This document shows, one piece after another, positions 1 through 8,052 of a stretch of 12,700 nt of DNA. Both the position numbers and the translations under genes were made by a program. Under the pieces are notes generated by a model. It was not told where the DNA came from, did no database searches, and saw only the letters and a program-made list of their open reading frames with translations. How positions within the stretch are numbered: the first letter of the stretch is position 1; each line of letters opens with the position of its first letter. The stretch covers positions 1 through 12,700 of the forward strand of contig CAZPHE010000063.1 in the NCBI GenBank assembly GCA_964586315.1. The letters run 5' to 3'. The stretch comes from CAZEER01 sp964586315 (GTDB taxonomy: Bacteria; Fidelibacterota; Marinisomatia; Marinisomatales; UBA1611).

Positions 1-29
1 ATTATATTTAATCAATCTATTTTGGTCTA

Positions 30-61
30 GATACATCCTGATTATTTTTATTTGATGTATC
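30..61. repeat. 8-bp inverted repeat, possible hairpin
   Basis: GATACATC (30-37) and GATGTATC (54-61) are perfect reverse complements separated by 16 nt, about 50 nt before the first gene. The arms are AT-rich and the T stretch lies inside the loop rather than after the stem, so this is not a convincing intrinsic terminator. It could be the 3' end of an upstream transcript, an operator, or chance in such AT-rich DNA. Confidence 0.25.
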
Positions 62-109
62 ATTATATATGATTTGATTAAGTTAAATAAATAATAATTG
101 GGTCTTATC

Positions 110-475
110 ATGCAATCAATTGTGCTTCGCTATATTATTAGAGGAATTCTGATTTTCTTATTTTCAATTCTTTTGGGTCAAAATAGCCTAGATGAACAGA
201 TGAAGGAATTGAACCGGCTTCAAGCTAAGCTAGAATCAATGCAAGAAAATGAAAATATCAAATCGGAAAAAAATCAAAATATAGAACATATTACAGACCA
301 TGGCATAATAATTGGTAGATATCAACTTATAAATATGGACTATAAAAGTACTGTTCACAATACAAATACAATCACGATATTAAAAGGTCCAATTAAAATA
401 GATACTGTAACAGGTGAAACATGGCGGTATGTAGTAAAAGGTTATGAAGAATATTGGAAAAAAATTGAAGATTAA
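110..475 (+). CDS. Small exported protein with short coiled coil, unknown function
   Basis: This is a 121-residue protein when started at the ATG at 110. An in-frame TTG at 98 would add only four residues (MGLI) ahead of the signal peptide, so the ATG is preferred. Residues 1-23 form a signal peptide with basic residues, a hydrophobic core and a cleavage-like LLGQ-NS end. Residues 25-50 are charged and Leu/Met/Glu-rich, likely a short helix or coiled coil. The C-terminal part contains DTVTGETWRY near residues 96-105. That resembles the 'DTxTGxxW' motif found at the end of many small bacterial envelope proteins, with a second Trp close to the end (KGYEEYWKKIED). I do not recognise a named family. 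It is probably periplasmic or secreted. The next gene starts 37 nt downstream, so the two may share a transcript. Being exported is fairly safe; a function cannot be given. Confidence 0.7.
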   Translation: MQSIVLRYIIRGILIFLFSILLGQNSLDEQMKELNRLQAKLESMQENENIKSEKNQNIEHITDHGIIIGRYQLINMDYKSTVHNTNTITILKGPIKIDTVTGETWRYVVKGYEEYWKKIED

Positions 476-512
476 TTAAATATTCCAATAATCAAAATTT
501 AATTAATTGTAG

Positions 513-893
513 TTGCAATCTTACATAGTTTACTTTTGTGGTATATTGATTTGTATCCATATTACTTTTTGTGATTCACTATCAAATAGTATGGAAATTC
601 AAACTAACAAATATTACTACTTAATTGAATATCATCATCCAGATTCGTTTACTAAAAACCCACTTAATCTTTATAGTGTAATACACTTTTTTGAATATGC
701 TATATTAGGATTATTTAAAATGATTCAATTAAAACACATATTATCTCTTTCTATCTCTTGGGAGTTTATAGAGTTGTTTTTTCCATATAATTGGGCACGT
801 GAAAGTTGGCTAAATAAACTATGCGATTTATTTTTTAATTTTTTTGGATATTTTTTTGGAAGACAATTTTTAAATAAAAATAACTTTCCCTAA
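513..893 (+). CDS. Small VanZ-like membrane protein
   Basis: This 126-residue protein starts at a TTG that directly follows an in-frame TAG (510-512). The next Met codon (591) would remove the N-terminal hydrophobic segment, so TTG is preferred, but no Shine-Dalgarno sequence supports it. Hydrophobic segments lie at about 3-20, 55-69, 76-91 and 105-118. The pattern HFFEYAILGLF (58-68), then SWEFIE (82-87), a polar RES (96-98) and D105-x3-N109 followed by GYFFG matches the VanZ-like layout: His-x3-Tyr in one helix, Glu in the next, then Arg, Asp and Asn before a final Gly-rich helix. VanZ-like proteins are poorly understood integral membrane proteins; one member contributes to teicoplanin resistance. 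The motif order supports the superfamily only loosely (a DUF2585-type protein is an alternative), and nothing here indicates antibiotic resistance. Confidence 0.55.
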   Translation: MQSYIVYFCGILICIHITFCDSLSNSMEIQTNKYYYLIEYHHPDSFTKNPLNLYSVIHFFEYAILGLFKMIQLKHILSLSISWEFIELFFPYNWARESWLNKLCDLFFNFFGYFFGRQFLNKNNFP

Positions 894-921
894 AACAACT
901 TGAGCTCAATGACCATAATTT

Positions 922-2376
922 ATGAAATTTTGTATAAAATATAGTTTTTTTATTATCTGTGTTTTATTAGGTAGCGACTATAATCTTGGTGTACTAACAA
1001 TTGGTAGTGAAAATAGAAATGTATTAAATATCTCAGTCGATCATCAAACACATCTTGATTATGGTTTATCATATCCAATCACATACGAAATTACAATTCC
1101 ACCAGAAAGTATAAATTTACAGGCCTATTATAGATATTTATCTAATGATAGTTGGTTAGTTCTAGATGAAAAAACTTCTAATGATTTTTTTAATGGTATT
1201 GAAGTTTGCCGATTTGATTATGATGAAAATATAGCATATTTATCTATCTCATTTTCTGATATTTCTGATTCGATTTTTTTAAAAATTGGAGATGCATATA
1301 ATGATGTAAATATTACTTTTTTAGGAATTAGTAAATATTATGATAATCGTCAAGCTGTGGTAACTTCTACTGCTGATGATTGGGCATATTATTTTAATGA
1401 TAAATTTCTTAGAACATGTAGAAATTTTCGTAACCTAAATCTCTGGATATCATGTGCAATCGTAACCGACGAATGTGATACAAATACTTGGGAAGACATT
1501 CAAAATCAGCTTGATTCTGGTTATGTAGAAGTAGTATCGCATTCTCGTACACATCCGTATATACCATATGATGATATTGAAGGTGAAGTTTTAGGAAGCA
1601 AACAGGACTTAATAGATAACCTTGATCTACCTCAATATAATAGATATGGAGATAATGAATATATTTATGCATGGGTTGCACCGTATGGAGAATATGATGA
1701 TGATATTGATTCGTTGGTTAGTATTGGTAAATATCTTGTTACACGTATGTATTATGGAGACAATCATGATTTTTCAAACTGGAATAATGAATTATCTAAA
1801 TATGATCCAATAGGCGTATCAACTGAAGTAGGTCCTCTTTGGTTAGGTACAACTGACACTGCGGAGTTAAATAATACTTTTGATGAAGTATTATCTAATG
1901 GAGGTATTTATCATGTAATGTGTCATCCAAATATTATTGAATGGAGTCTAGAATATCCTTGGATACATTTGGAATATATTAGCAATAGAAAAAATATATG
2001 GTATACTGGATTTGGTCATCTCTATCTTTATCATTTTCTTCAATCCACCTATCCTTATTTAGAACTTAAAGCCTATGGTAATAAACATCAGGTTACAAAA
2101 AATGCTATTATGCATTCAAATTATCCCAATCCATTTAATATGGTAACATTGTTAGAATATTCTATACCTGAAAATGAATATGTAAAAGTGGGAATTTATG
2201 ATATGAAAGGTAGACTAGTTCAGAATCTAATCAATACTTGGCAAAATTCTGGCTATAAATCAGTGAAGTGGGATGGCACCAATCACAAAGGTGAGACTGT
2301 AGCTTCAGGATTATATTTATATCATATTCAAACAAGGTCTATATTTGAATCAGGAAAGATTTTCTTATTAAAATAA
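922..2376 (+). CDS. Secreted polysaccharide deacetylase-like protein with C-terminal sorting domain
   Basis: This is a 484-residue exported protein. Residues 1-23 look like a signal peptide; 24-140 are an unassigned beta-rich region. About 144-345 read as a NodB/polysaccharide deacetylase (carbohydrate esterase 4-like) domain. The motif-1 acidic pair is in TSTADDW (D152, D153). The metal-binding H-x3-H is SHSRTHP (H207, H211). Motif 3 is APYGEY (253-258), where the usual Arg before the Pro-Tyr is replaced. The motif-5 His is in HVMCHPN (H335). Known family members remove N- or O-acetyl groups from polysaccharides with a divalent metal. The key residues are present, so activity is plausible, but the substrate is unknown. 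Residues 399-484 (NYPNPFN, then VGIYDMKGRLV and SGLYLYHI) are a FlgD-Ig/Por-type secretion tail, implying outer-membrane export and surface attachment or release, perhaps through a type IX system. It starts at an ATG without a clear ribosome binding site. Confidence 0.82.
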   Translation: MKFCIKYSFFIICVLLGSDYNLGVLTIGSENRNVLNISVDHQTHLDYGLSYPITYEITIPPESINLQAYYRYLSNDSWLVLDEKTSNDFFNGIEVCRFDYDENIAYLSISFSDISDSIFLKIGDAYNDVNITFLGISKYYDNRQAVVTSTADDWAYYFNDKFLRTCRNFRNLNLWISCAIVTDECDTNTWEDIQNQLDSGYVEVVSHSRTHPYIPYDDIEGEVLGSKQDLIDNLDLPQYNRYGDNEYIYAWVAPYGEYDDDIDSLVSIGKYLVTRMYYGDNHDFSNWNNELSKYDPIGVSTEVGPLWLGTTDTAELNNTFDEVLSNGGIYHVMCHPNIIEWSLEYPWIHLEYISNRKNIWYTGFGHLYLYHFLQSTYPYLELKAYGNKHQVTKNAIMHSNYPNPFNMVTLLEYSIPENEYVKVGIYDMKGRLVQNLINTWQNSGYKSVKWDGTNHKGETVASGLYLYHIQTRSIFESGKIFLLK

Positions 2377-2507
2377 TAGATTCTTAAATCCACTTATTTG
2401 TATTACTATCTCTAATGACTTATAGTTAGCATTTTGGTATACAATTATCTATTGTAGGAAGTCAATTTATCTATGTTTAATTATTTTAACTTAGTTGGCT
2501 TATAATA

Positions 2508-2882
2508 TTGTATTATAAAATTAAAACTTTCACCATTATAGTTATGGGTTTGTTTTATATATACGTAGGTATAGATCATTTTGTTCATACAGGTTGGTAT
2601 GAACGAATTATACCTCCCTTTTTACCATTTAAAACTTCTCTAGTATTTATAAGTGGTGTATTTGAAGTCATTCTTGGATTTTCATTATTTTTTCCTAATA
2701 AAAGATACTTAGCTGGTTGGGGATTGATTATATTATTAATTATGGTGTATCCTGCAAATATATATTTAGCATGGACTGATGGTCGTGCTTTAAATGTTTC
2801 ACCACTGATTGCATGGGGAAGATTACCTTTGCAATTAGTTTTTATTGGATTAGCATATTGGCACTCTCAAGAATCGAAGTAA
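2508..2882 (+). CDS. DoxX-family membrane protein
   Basis: This is a 124-residue, four-helix membrane protein with hydrophobic segments at about 8-24, 44-62, 68-88 and 106-118. The N-terminal signature GIDHFVHTGWYERIIPPFLP (21-40) is the typical 'G-x-x-HF ... P-x-x-(F/Y)-x-x-I-x-P-x-x-(L/I)-P' of small DoxX-like proteins, followed by SGVFEVILG (49-57). Family biochemistry is thin: members are linked to thiosulfate:quinone oxidoreductase (DoxD/DoxA) or to redox and thiol stress, and most are uncharacterised. No Cys is present in this protein. Translation appears to start at TTG, since there is no ATG or GTG between the in-frame TAA at 2487 and this codon; the later ATG at 2544 would cut into helix 1. 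The sugar dehydrogenase gene begins 15 nt after its stop, suggesting co-transcription. A DoxX protein could pass electrons to quinone, but that link is inference. Confidence 0.8.
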   Translation: MYYKIKTFTIIVMGLFYIYVGIDHFVHTGWYERIIPPFLPFKTSLVFISGVFEVILGFSLFFPNKRYLAGWGLIILLIMVYPANIYLAWTDGRALNVSPLIAWGRLPLQLVFIGLAYWHSQESK

Positions 2883-2897
2883 TAATTTTTTTGAATA

Positions 2898-4016
2898 TTG
2901 TATAGAATTTTATCAATATTATTAACTTTTTCTTCCATATGGTCTCAGAATGACAATTGGGATAATGATACAATATATACTCATCATTTAAATTATAAAG
3001 CAGAGTTGTTTTCTGATGGTTTCAATTTGCCATGGGGAATGGCATTTCTTCCTAATGGCGATTTGATAGTAAGTGATATATCTGGGGAAATGTATAGGGT
3101 GACTAAAAATGGTAAAGAAAAATTTTTGATTTCTGGGTTACCAAATGTTTATTATCATGGCCAGGGTGGTTTGCTTGATGTTGAAATCCATCCAAGATTT
3201 AAAGAAAACCATCTAATCTACTTTTCATTCAGTGACATAAAAGGAGGTTCTTCTTTCACCTCAATTGGGAGAGGAATCCTGCAAAATAATGATTTAATTG
3301 ATCTGAAAATTATATATAAAGCTTCAGAAGAACATTATACAAAAAGTCCTTATCATTTTGGTAGTAGGATATTATTTGATAATGAATATTTATATTTTTC
3401 GATTGGTGATAGAGGTAAAATGGATGATGCACAGGACTTAACTAAACCTAATGGTAAGATACATCGTATTTTAGATAATGGAGATGTCCCACTAGATAAT
3501 CCATTTTTTAACTTTAATGGATCAAGAAGTTCAATATGGTGCTATGGAAATAGAAATCCTCAGGGACTTGCAATGGATATTGATGGGAATATATGGGAAT
3601 TAGAGCACGGTCCTAAAGGCGGAGATGAATTAAATATAATTAAGAAAGGTTATAATTATGGCTGGCCAATAATTACCTATGGAAAAAATTATGATGGCAC
3701 AATTATTTCAGATAAAACACATATGGATGGAATGGAACAACCATTTTGGCAGTGGACACCAAGTATTGCTGTTTGTGGAATGAAATTTTATCATGGGAAA
3801 TTATTTAGCCCTTGGAATGGAAATGTTCTAGTAGCATCGTTAAAATTTGAATATGTTGAAAGAATAATTATCAATAATGGGAAAAGAATAGGAAGTGAGG
3901 TGATTTATGAGCCAGGTAGTAGAGTTAGAGATATAGAAATAGATCCAAAAGGGAAAATTCTTGTAGCATTGGAAGACCCAGGACGAATTATAAGATTAAC
4001 TCCAATTAATAGATAA
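2898..4016 (+). CDS. PQQ-dependent aldose sugar dehydrogenase-like protein (GSDH/YliI family)
   Basis: This is a 372-residue exported beta-propeller of the glucose/sorbosone dehydrogenase family, close in length to E. coli YliI (Asd). Residues 1-17 are a signal peptide ending SIWSQ. Conserved stretches, in order, are LPWGMAFLPNG (44-54), HGQGGLLDVEIHP (87-99), YHFGSRILF (152-160) with the likely catalytic His153, FSIGDRG (167-173), KIHRI (187-191), YGNRNPQG (216-223), ELEHGPKGGDELN (234-246), YNYGWP (252-257) and SRVRDIEIDP (341-350). The EHGPxGGDE and GNRNPQG blocks help form the Ca2+ and PQQ sites in known structures. Family enzymes oxidise aldoses to lactones in the periplasm, handing electrons to an acceptor. 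PQQ dependence here is inferred from homology, and PQQ synthesis genes are not in the window. It starts at TTG, two codons after an in-frame TGA (2892), with no Shine-Dalgarno sequence; the first internal Met lies inside the propeller. Confidence 0.88.
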   Translation: MYRILSILLTFSSIWSQNDNWDNDTIYTHHLNYKAELFSDGFNLPWGMAFLPNGDLIVSDISGEMYRVTKNGKEKFLISGLPNVYYHGQGGLLDVEIHPRFKENHLIYFSFSDIKGGSSFTSIGRGILQNNDLIDLKIIYKASEEHYTKSPYHFGSRILFDNEYLYFSIGDRGKMDDAQDLTKPNGKIHRILDNGDVPLDNPFFNFNGSRSSIWCYGNRNPQGLAMDIDGNIWELEHGPKGGDELNIIKKGYNYGWPIITYGKNYDGTIISDKTHMDGMEQPFWQWTPSIAVCGMKFYHGKLFSPWNGNVLVASLKFEYVERIIINNGKRIGSEVIYEPGSRVRDIEIDPKGKILVALEDPGRIIRLTPINR

Positions 4017-4135
4017 TTGAATATATTAATTAATCTTAGGAACTATACATTTAATAGATGTTATTATTTTTTTAATTTGGTATTAGATATGGCATTTTAG
4101 TTTTTAAAAATTATGAGTAGTATTGTATATAATAA

Positions 4136-4141
4136 AGGGAG
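4136..4141 (+). promoter_or_regulatory. Ribosome binding site
   Basis: AGGGAG lies six nucleotides before the ATG at 4148. It is the only clear Shine-Dalgarno sequence in the window, which makes this start secure and shows that the motif is usable but rarely used here. Confidence 0.7.
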
Positions 4142-4147
4142 TTCGTA

Positions 4148-4525
4148 ATGAGAAAATATCAAATTCTATTTTATGTTTCAATAGTTGCAAGTTATGGTCA
4201 GTCTACAATTGGGAATGATTTGTTGAGCGATCTCCAAAATAGCAATAAAAATGCAGTATATACATACTGGATAGGTGTTGTCAATGGGAGCATACAGGGG
4301 TCTGAATATGGTACTTGGCTTGTTTTAGATTATTTAACCCGTGAAGGGTTTTTAACATCTGAAGAAAAAATATATCTAACTAAACATTTTAAGCTAAAAT
4401 TGCCAGATAATGCAGATGAAGAAGATATTTTTAAAATTGTTTGGAAATATATAAGTAAAAACCCTGATTATAGACATATGCATTTATCAGAGCTAACCCA
4501 TATGGCTATAAAAGAAAATCAATAA
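4148..4525 (+). CDS. Small exported protein with Rap1a/Tai-like domain
   Basis: This is a 125-residue protein with a signal peptide at about 1-18 (cleavage near ASYGQS). The mature part follows the Rap1a/Tai immunity-protein layout. GNDLLSDLQ (22-30) stands at the start, then YWIGVVNGSI (40-49), which matches the 'Y-x-x-G-x-x-x-G' helix. It ends with FKIVWKYISKNPDYRHMHLS (95-114), matching the typical '(V/L)xxYLxxxPExRHxxAxxLV' end. The disulfide-forming cysteines usual in this family are absent. In Serratia the family neutralises type VI amidase effectors, but the same fold is widespread as small periplasmic proteins of unknown role. No effector or type VI gene is next to it, so I do not infer immunity. 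It stands alone, with 131 nt before it and 161 nt after it. Confidence 0.68.
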   Translation: MRKYQILFYVSIVASYGQSTIGNDLLSDLQNSNKNAVYTYWIGVVNGSIQGSEYGTWLVLDYLTREGFLTSEEKIYLTKHFKLKLPDNADEEDIFKIVWKYISKNPDYRHMHLSELTHMAIKENQ

Positions 4526-4686
4526 GTATATACTATATAATTAACTAAATGTTATTCTGCAAATGATTTTAATAATTGAATAGAAGAAGGTTCCATTATT
4601 ATAAAAATTTCTTTAACGAAAAAGAAGTCAAATATGCAATATCCTAACTGGTATATGAGTCATTACCTTATAAAATAGAAATTCAA

Positions 4687-4944
4687 ATGAATTATCTTTT
4701 GTATACTCTTATTGACAATGTATTTAACTTATTTCAAATCTTAATTTTGGTGCGTGCAGTACTGAGTTGGATGCCTCATAATCAATTTAATCAAATTATT
4801 TCTATCATTTATCAAGTAACTGAATATATTTTAAAACCGATTAGAAATACTTTACCTTTTATCTTCTCCGGAATTGATTTTTCACCTATCATAGCATTCT
4901 TACTGATAGGCTTTATAAAAAAAATTCTGTTATTAGCAGTTTAA
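4687..4944 (+). CDS. YggT-family membrane protein
   Basis: This is an 85-residue protein with two hydrophobic segments (about 8-28 and 62-83), the usual length of a single-repeat YggT protein. Conserved features are VRAVLSWMP (22-30), TEYILKPIRNTLP (45-57) and GIDFSPIIAFLLI (62-74); the Pro-Ile-Arg after the first helix and the Asp-x-Ser-Pro-Ile at the second are family hallmarks. YggT proteins (YlmG in plastids and Gram-positives) sit in the inner membrane and are associated with cell division, nucleoid or photosystem assembly. Their molecular role is not settled. It ends 12 nt before the MFS transporter gene, probably the same transcript. Confidence 0.88.
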   Translation: MNYLLYTLIDNVFNLFQILILVRAVLSWMPHNQFNQIISIIYQVTEYILKPIRNTLPFIFSGIDFSPIIAFLLIGFIKKILLLAV

Positions 4945-4956
4945 AAAAAATACTAA

Positions 4957-6261
4957 ATGCTTTATAAACTATTTAGAAGTTATAGGGATCTCCCTAGCAA
5001 TATCCTTCTATTATTTTTACTTGAATTCGGACTTAGTTTGATCCATGTTGCCTTTATCCTTATACTAAATATTTATCTTAGAAAACAGGGATTTTCAGAC
5101 CCAACAATTGCCTCTTTTAATTCTTTGAGATTTATAGGGGCTCTTGCATTTGCATTGCCTCTTGGTGTTTATATCCGTGGTAAAGTATTAAAACCATTTT
5201 TCATTGCTGCATCCATACTCGTACCCATTACTAGCATACTGATTATTGAATCTATAAGGTTTAAAATTGAACCTTTGATCCAGATAGCATTTTTAATTTG
5301 GGGTATAGGAATGATGCTGATGCGGGTTTGCTCGCTTCCATTTGTTATACGCAATACCAATCAAGAAAATTGTAGTGAAGCACTGTCTTTAAATGCGGCA
5401 ACTTGGTCTTTAGCAACTATAGTTTCGGGACTTATTATAAGTGGTCTTAATTGGGTTTTCTACATCAATCTTTTTCATATACCTATATATTTTGATGAAA
5501 AAGGAATTTTAAGAATTATTACTTTTATTGGTATGGGTTCAATAGTATTTGCATATAAAATTACTGAAGACGCTGATCAAAAAAAGATTGATCAAAATGA
5601 CTTTTATACCTTACAGAAATCATATGATTGGAATTTGATTTTTAAAGCGCTTTTACCTTTAATTCTTATTTCTATAGGTGCTGGTTTAACTATACCCTTT
5701 GTTAATTTGTTTTTCAATTCAATTTTTGGTTTATCTGCAAGCGGATTTAGCTTGATGGGAAGTATAACAGCACTTCTAGTTTTCTTTTCTTCATTAATGG
5801 TACCATTTTTAAGAAAAAAATATGGATATTGGTTGACTATAGTTTTTGTACAAGGTCTTGCGATTTTGTGTTTAGTAATAATGGCTTTAACAGAATTATT
5901 CGTAACGTATCCATATGCAATTCATTTGGCAATTCTTGCATATGTATTTAGACAACCTCTAATGCATATGGCTCATCCTTCTTCAAATGAATTGATGATG
6001 AACTTTGTTGGTAAAAGAAACCAAGAATTAATTAGCGCTTTAAGCTCTAGTCTTTGGAGTGCTTCGTGGTTTATTAGTGCAAAAATTTTTGAGTGGTTGA
6101 GATTATTAAACTTTAAATATTATGAAATATTTTTAATTACGGCTGCTTTATATGTCATTGGAGTTGTACTTTATATTTATTTAATTCGTCAATATGAAGG
6201 AATGCAAAATAAAAAAGATTCTGCTTTTTTACCTATAGTTGATGATCTAAATCGTGACTAA
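4957..6261 (+). CDS. Major facilitator superfamily transporter, substrate unknown
   Basis: This is a 434-residue polytopic membrane protein, with about twelve hydrophobic segments in two halves split by a polar loop around residues 203-222 (TEDADQKKIDQND). The region LPLGVYIRGKVLKP (67-80) sits where MFS proteins carry the 'GxxxDRxGRR' loop 2-3 signature and looks like a weakened form of it. RNTNQENCSEALSLNAATWS (132-151) resembles the loop before helix 5 in drug- and sugar-type MFS proteins. The C-terminal half has the matching GLSASGFSLMGS and RQPLMHMAHPSSNELMM blocks. I cannot assign a substrate. The length fits a 12-helix MFS protein. It starts at an ATG with no evident Shine-Dalgarno sequence and ends 36 nt before the LRR gene. 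Confidence 0.82.
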   Translation: MLYKLFRSYRDLPSNILLLFLLEFGLSLIHVAFILILNIYLRKQGFSDPTIASFNSLRFIGALAFALPLGVYIRGKVLKPFFIAASILVPITSILIIESIRFKIEPLIQIAFLIWGIGMMLMRVCSLPFVIRNTNQENCSEALSLNAATWSLATIVSGLIISGLNWVFYINLFHIPIYFDEKGILRIITFIGMGSIVFAYKITEDADQKKIDQNDFYTLQKSYDWNLIFKALLPLILISIGAGLTIPFVNLFFNSIFGLSASGFSLMGSITALLVFFSSLMVPFLRKKYGYWLTIVFVQGLAILCLVIMALTELFVTYPYAIHLAILAYVFRQPLMHMAHPSSNELMMNFVGKRNQELISALSSSLWSASWFISAKIFEWLRLLNFKYYEIFLITAALYVIGVVLYIYLIRQYEGMQNKKDSAFLPIVDDLNRD

Positions 6262-6297
6262 TATAATATTAATTATTTTTTATGCTGGTTAAACTTT

Positions 6298-8052
6298 ATG
6301 ATGATTAGATACATCTTTATTGCATGTTTGTTTCTGTCAATTGCAATTGGGCAATGTGATGATGGTGAAGTGGAATTATGGAGTAATTGTTATTCTGAGA
6401 TTACTACCTACGAGTTATATTTGTCTGAACAAGAACTTGGTGGATCAATACCAACTGATATTGAATTATTAGTTAATCTAATGTTCCTAGATTTATCAGG
6501 AAATAATATTGAAGGCGAATTACCAATAGAATTATTTAATCTAACCAATCTCCTTGGATTAAATTTAAATAATAATAATCTGCAAGGATATATACCTGAA
6601 GAGTTAGGAAATTTAACAAACCTAATGAACCTTTATATCGCTTCAAATCAATTTTCTGGTACTATTCCAAATTCTATAGGGAACTTGACTAGTTTGGTAG
6701 AATTGGATGTGTCTAATAATCAACTATTAGGGGCAATTCCACAAAATATAGGAAACCTAATCCATTTATCGTATTTCAATGCAAATTCAAATCAAATAGG
6801 AGGAATATTGCCGTATGAAATGGGTTTTTTGGAAAATTTAGATTATTTATTTCTTCAAAATAATCAAATAACAGGAATGATACCTGACATTTTATGTGAA
6901 TTGGATATAAACTGGGGGAATCCATATTTTTTTAATATTTCAAATAACCTATTGTGTCCACCGTATCCATCTTGTTTAGATGATGGTTTGGGTGAACAAG
7001 ATGCTATAGAATGTGATGGTGTAGTTGAATTATGGGATACGCTTTATTATGTTCCAGAAATTACAGAACTTCTTTTGTCTTCTACTGATTTATCAGGAAC
7101 AATTCCTTCTGAAATTGGAAGTTTTACTAATCTAATTAGTCTTGATTTATCTTATAATGATTTAACTGGTCCTATCCCTAATGAGATTGGCAATTTGGAC
7201 AGTCTACAATATTTGAACTTATCATATAATGTAATAACTGGAGATATTCCAGCATCAATTGGGAACCTAAATAACTTAATTGAGTTGCGATTATATTCAA
7301 ATGAGTTAACGGGATCGATTCCTTCTGAAATTGGTAATTTGAGTAGATTGGAATATTTAAATATTTTTAATAATCAAATATCGGGTGATATACCTACTGT
7401 AATAGGTAACTTAGTTGATCTAACTAAACTTTATCTTCATAGTAATCAAATAACTGGTAATATACCTGAAGAAATTTATGGTTTGGCAAATCTTACTAAT
7501 CTATATCTAAGTAATAATAATCTGATAGGTCAGATATCTTCTGCAATTGAAAACTTAGAATCTTTAGAACGCTTAAAATTACAAAACAATGAACTTTCAA
7601 ATACATTACCTGAGGTAATTTGCAATTTAGAATTAGAATGGAATGACCCTATAGTTTTTAATATAACGAATAATAGATTTTGTGCACCTTACCCAAATTG
7701 TGTGGATGGATATGAAGGGAACCAGGATACATCATATTGTGGGGAAATAGGAACTATAGTAGCAGGTATGAATATTGAATACGCATTAAAAAATGCGTAC
7801 CCTAATCCATTCAATCCTTCAACAAATATAAAATACAATATTGCTCAGTATTCAATGGTCGAATTATACTTATTTGATATAATGGGGGAAAAAATAAAAA
7901 CACTATTTTTTGGTATGGACACTCCAGGCTCAAAAACAATTAAATGGAATGGGAGAAACTCTATTGGTAGTAATGTTGCTCCAGGAATTTATTTTTGCAA
8001 ACTTTCTTCTAATCATTATACAAAAACAATTAAACTTATCTTGTTAAAATAA
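6298..8052 (+). CDS. Secreted leucine-rich-repeat protein, internally duplicated, with sorting tail
   Basis: This is a 584-residue exported protein. The signal peptide is about 1-18 (AIGQC). It has two arrays of 24-residue repeats of the 'LxxLxLxxNxLxGxIPxxIGNL' type that is common in plant receptors and also found in marine bacteria. Block 1 (about 36-202) has seven repeats and block 2 (about 253-444) has eight. Each block starts with a Cys/Asp-VELW segment (EVELWSNCY, 24-32; VVELWDTLY, 242-250) and ends with a homologous Cys-rich cap (NISNNLLCPPYPSC, 213-226; NITNNRFCAPYPNC, 455-468). The protein therefore arose by tandem duplication of a whole capped LRR unit. Residues 500-584 (YPNPFNPSTN ... 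FDIMGEKI ... PGIYFCKL) are a sorting domain like that of the deacetylase at 922. The likely role is surface adhesion or glycan/protein binding, which is inference. Its TAA overlaps the ATG of the next gene by one base. Confidence 0.88.
   Translation: MMIRYIFIACLFLSIAIGQCDDGEVELWSNCYSEITTYELYLSEQELGGSIPTDIELLVNLMFLDLSGNNIEGELPIELFNLTNLLGLNLNNNNLQGYIPEELGNLTNLMNLYIASNQFSGTIPNSIGNLTSLVELDVSNNQLLGAIPQNIGNLIHLSYFNANSNQIGGILPYEMGFLENLDYLFLQNNQITGMIPDILCELDINWGNPYFFNISNNLLCPPYPSCLDDGLGEQDAIECDGVVELWDTLYYVPEITELLLSSTDLSGTIPSEIGSFTNLISLDLSYNDLTGPIPNEIGNLDSLQYLNLSYNVITGDIPASIGNLNNLIELRLYSNELTGSIPSEIGNLSRLEYLNIFNNQISGDIPTVIGNLVDLTKLYLHSNQITGNIPEEIYGLANLTNLYLSNNNLIGQISSAIENLESLERLKLQNNELSNTLPEVICNLELEWNDPIVFNITNNRFCAPYPNCVDGYEGNQDTSYCGEIGTIVAGMNIEYALKNAYPNPFNPSTNIKYNIAQYSMVELYLFDIMGEKIKTLFFGMDTPGSKTIKWNGRNSIGSNVAPGIYFCKLSSNHYTKTIKLILLK

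Noticed and set aside
900..909. Perfect 10-bp palindrome TTGAGCTCAA before the deacetylase gene
   Set aside because: About a dozen such palindromes are expected by chance in a window of this length; no second copy or promoter context supports it.
1409..1813. Reading frames on both strands inside the deacetylase gene
   Set aside because: They are low-complexity shadows with no recognisable domain; the + strand 484-residue frame explains the region. The same applies to frames at 5169-5360, 9642-9854 and 11424-11630.
4128..4133. TATAAT upstream of the Rap1a/Tai-like gene as a -10 element
   Set aside because: Transcription from it would start within a few bases of the ATG and exclude the good ribosome binding site at 4136-4141, and there is no -35 match.
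4148..4525. A type VI toxin-immunity locus
   Set aside because: Only the immunity-like fold is present; there is no amidase, VgrG, Hcp or PAAR gene beside it.
4634..4678. Fourteen-codon frame (starts MQYPNW) in the longest intergenic stretch
   Set aside because: It is too short, has no ribosome binding site and resembles nothing I know.
6298..8052. Plant-type LRR protein as eukaryotic contamination or recent transfer
   Set aside because: The gene has a bacterial signal peptide, a bacterial YPNPFN sorting tail and base composition like its neighbours; such repeats are common in marine bacteria.
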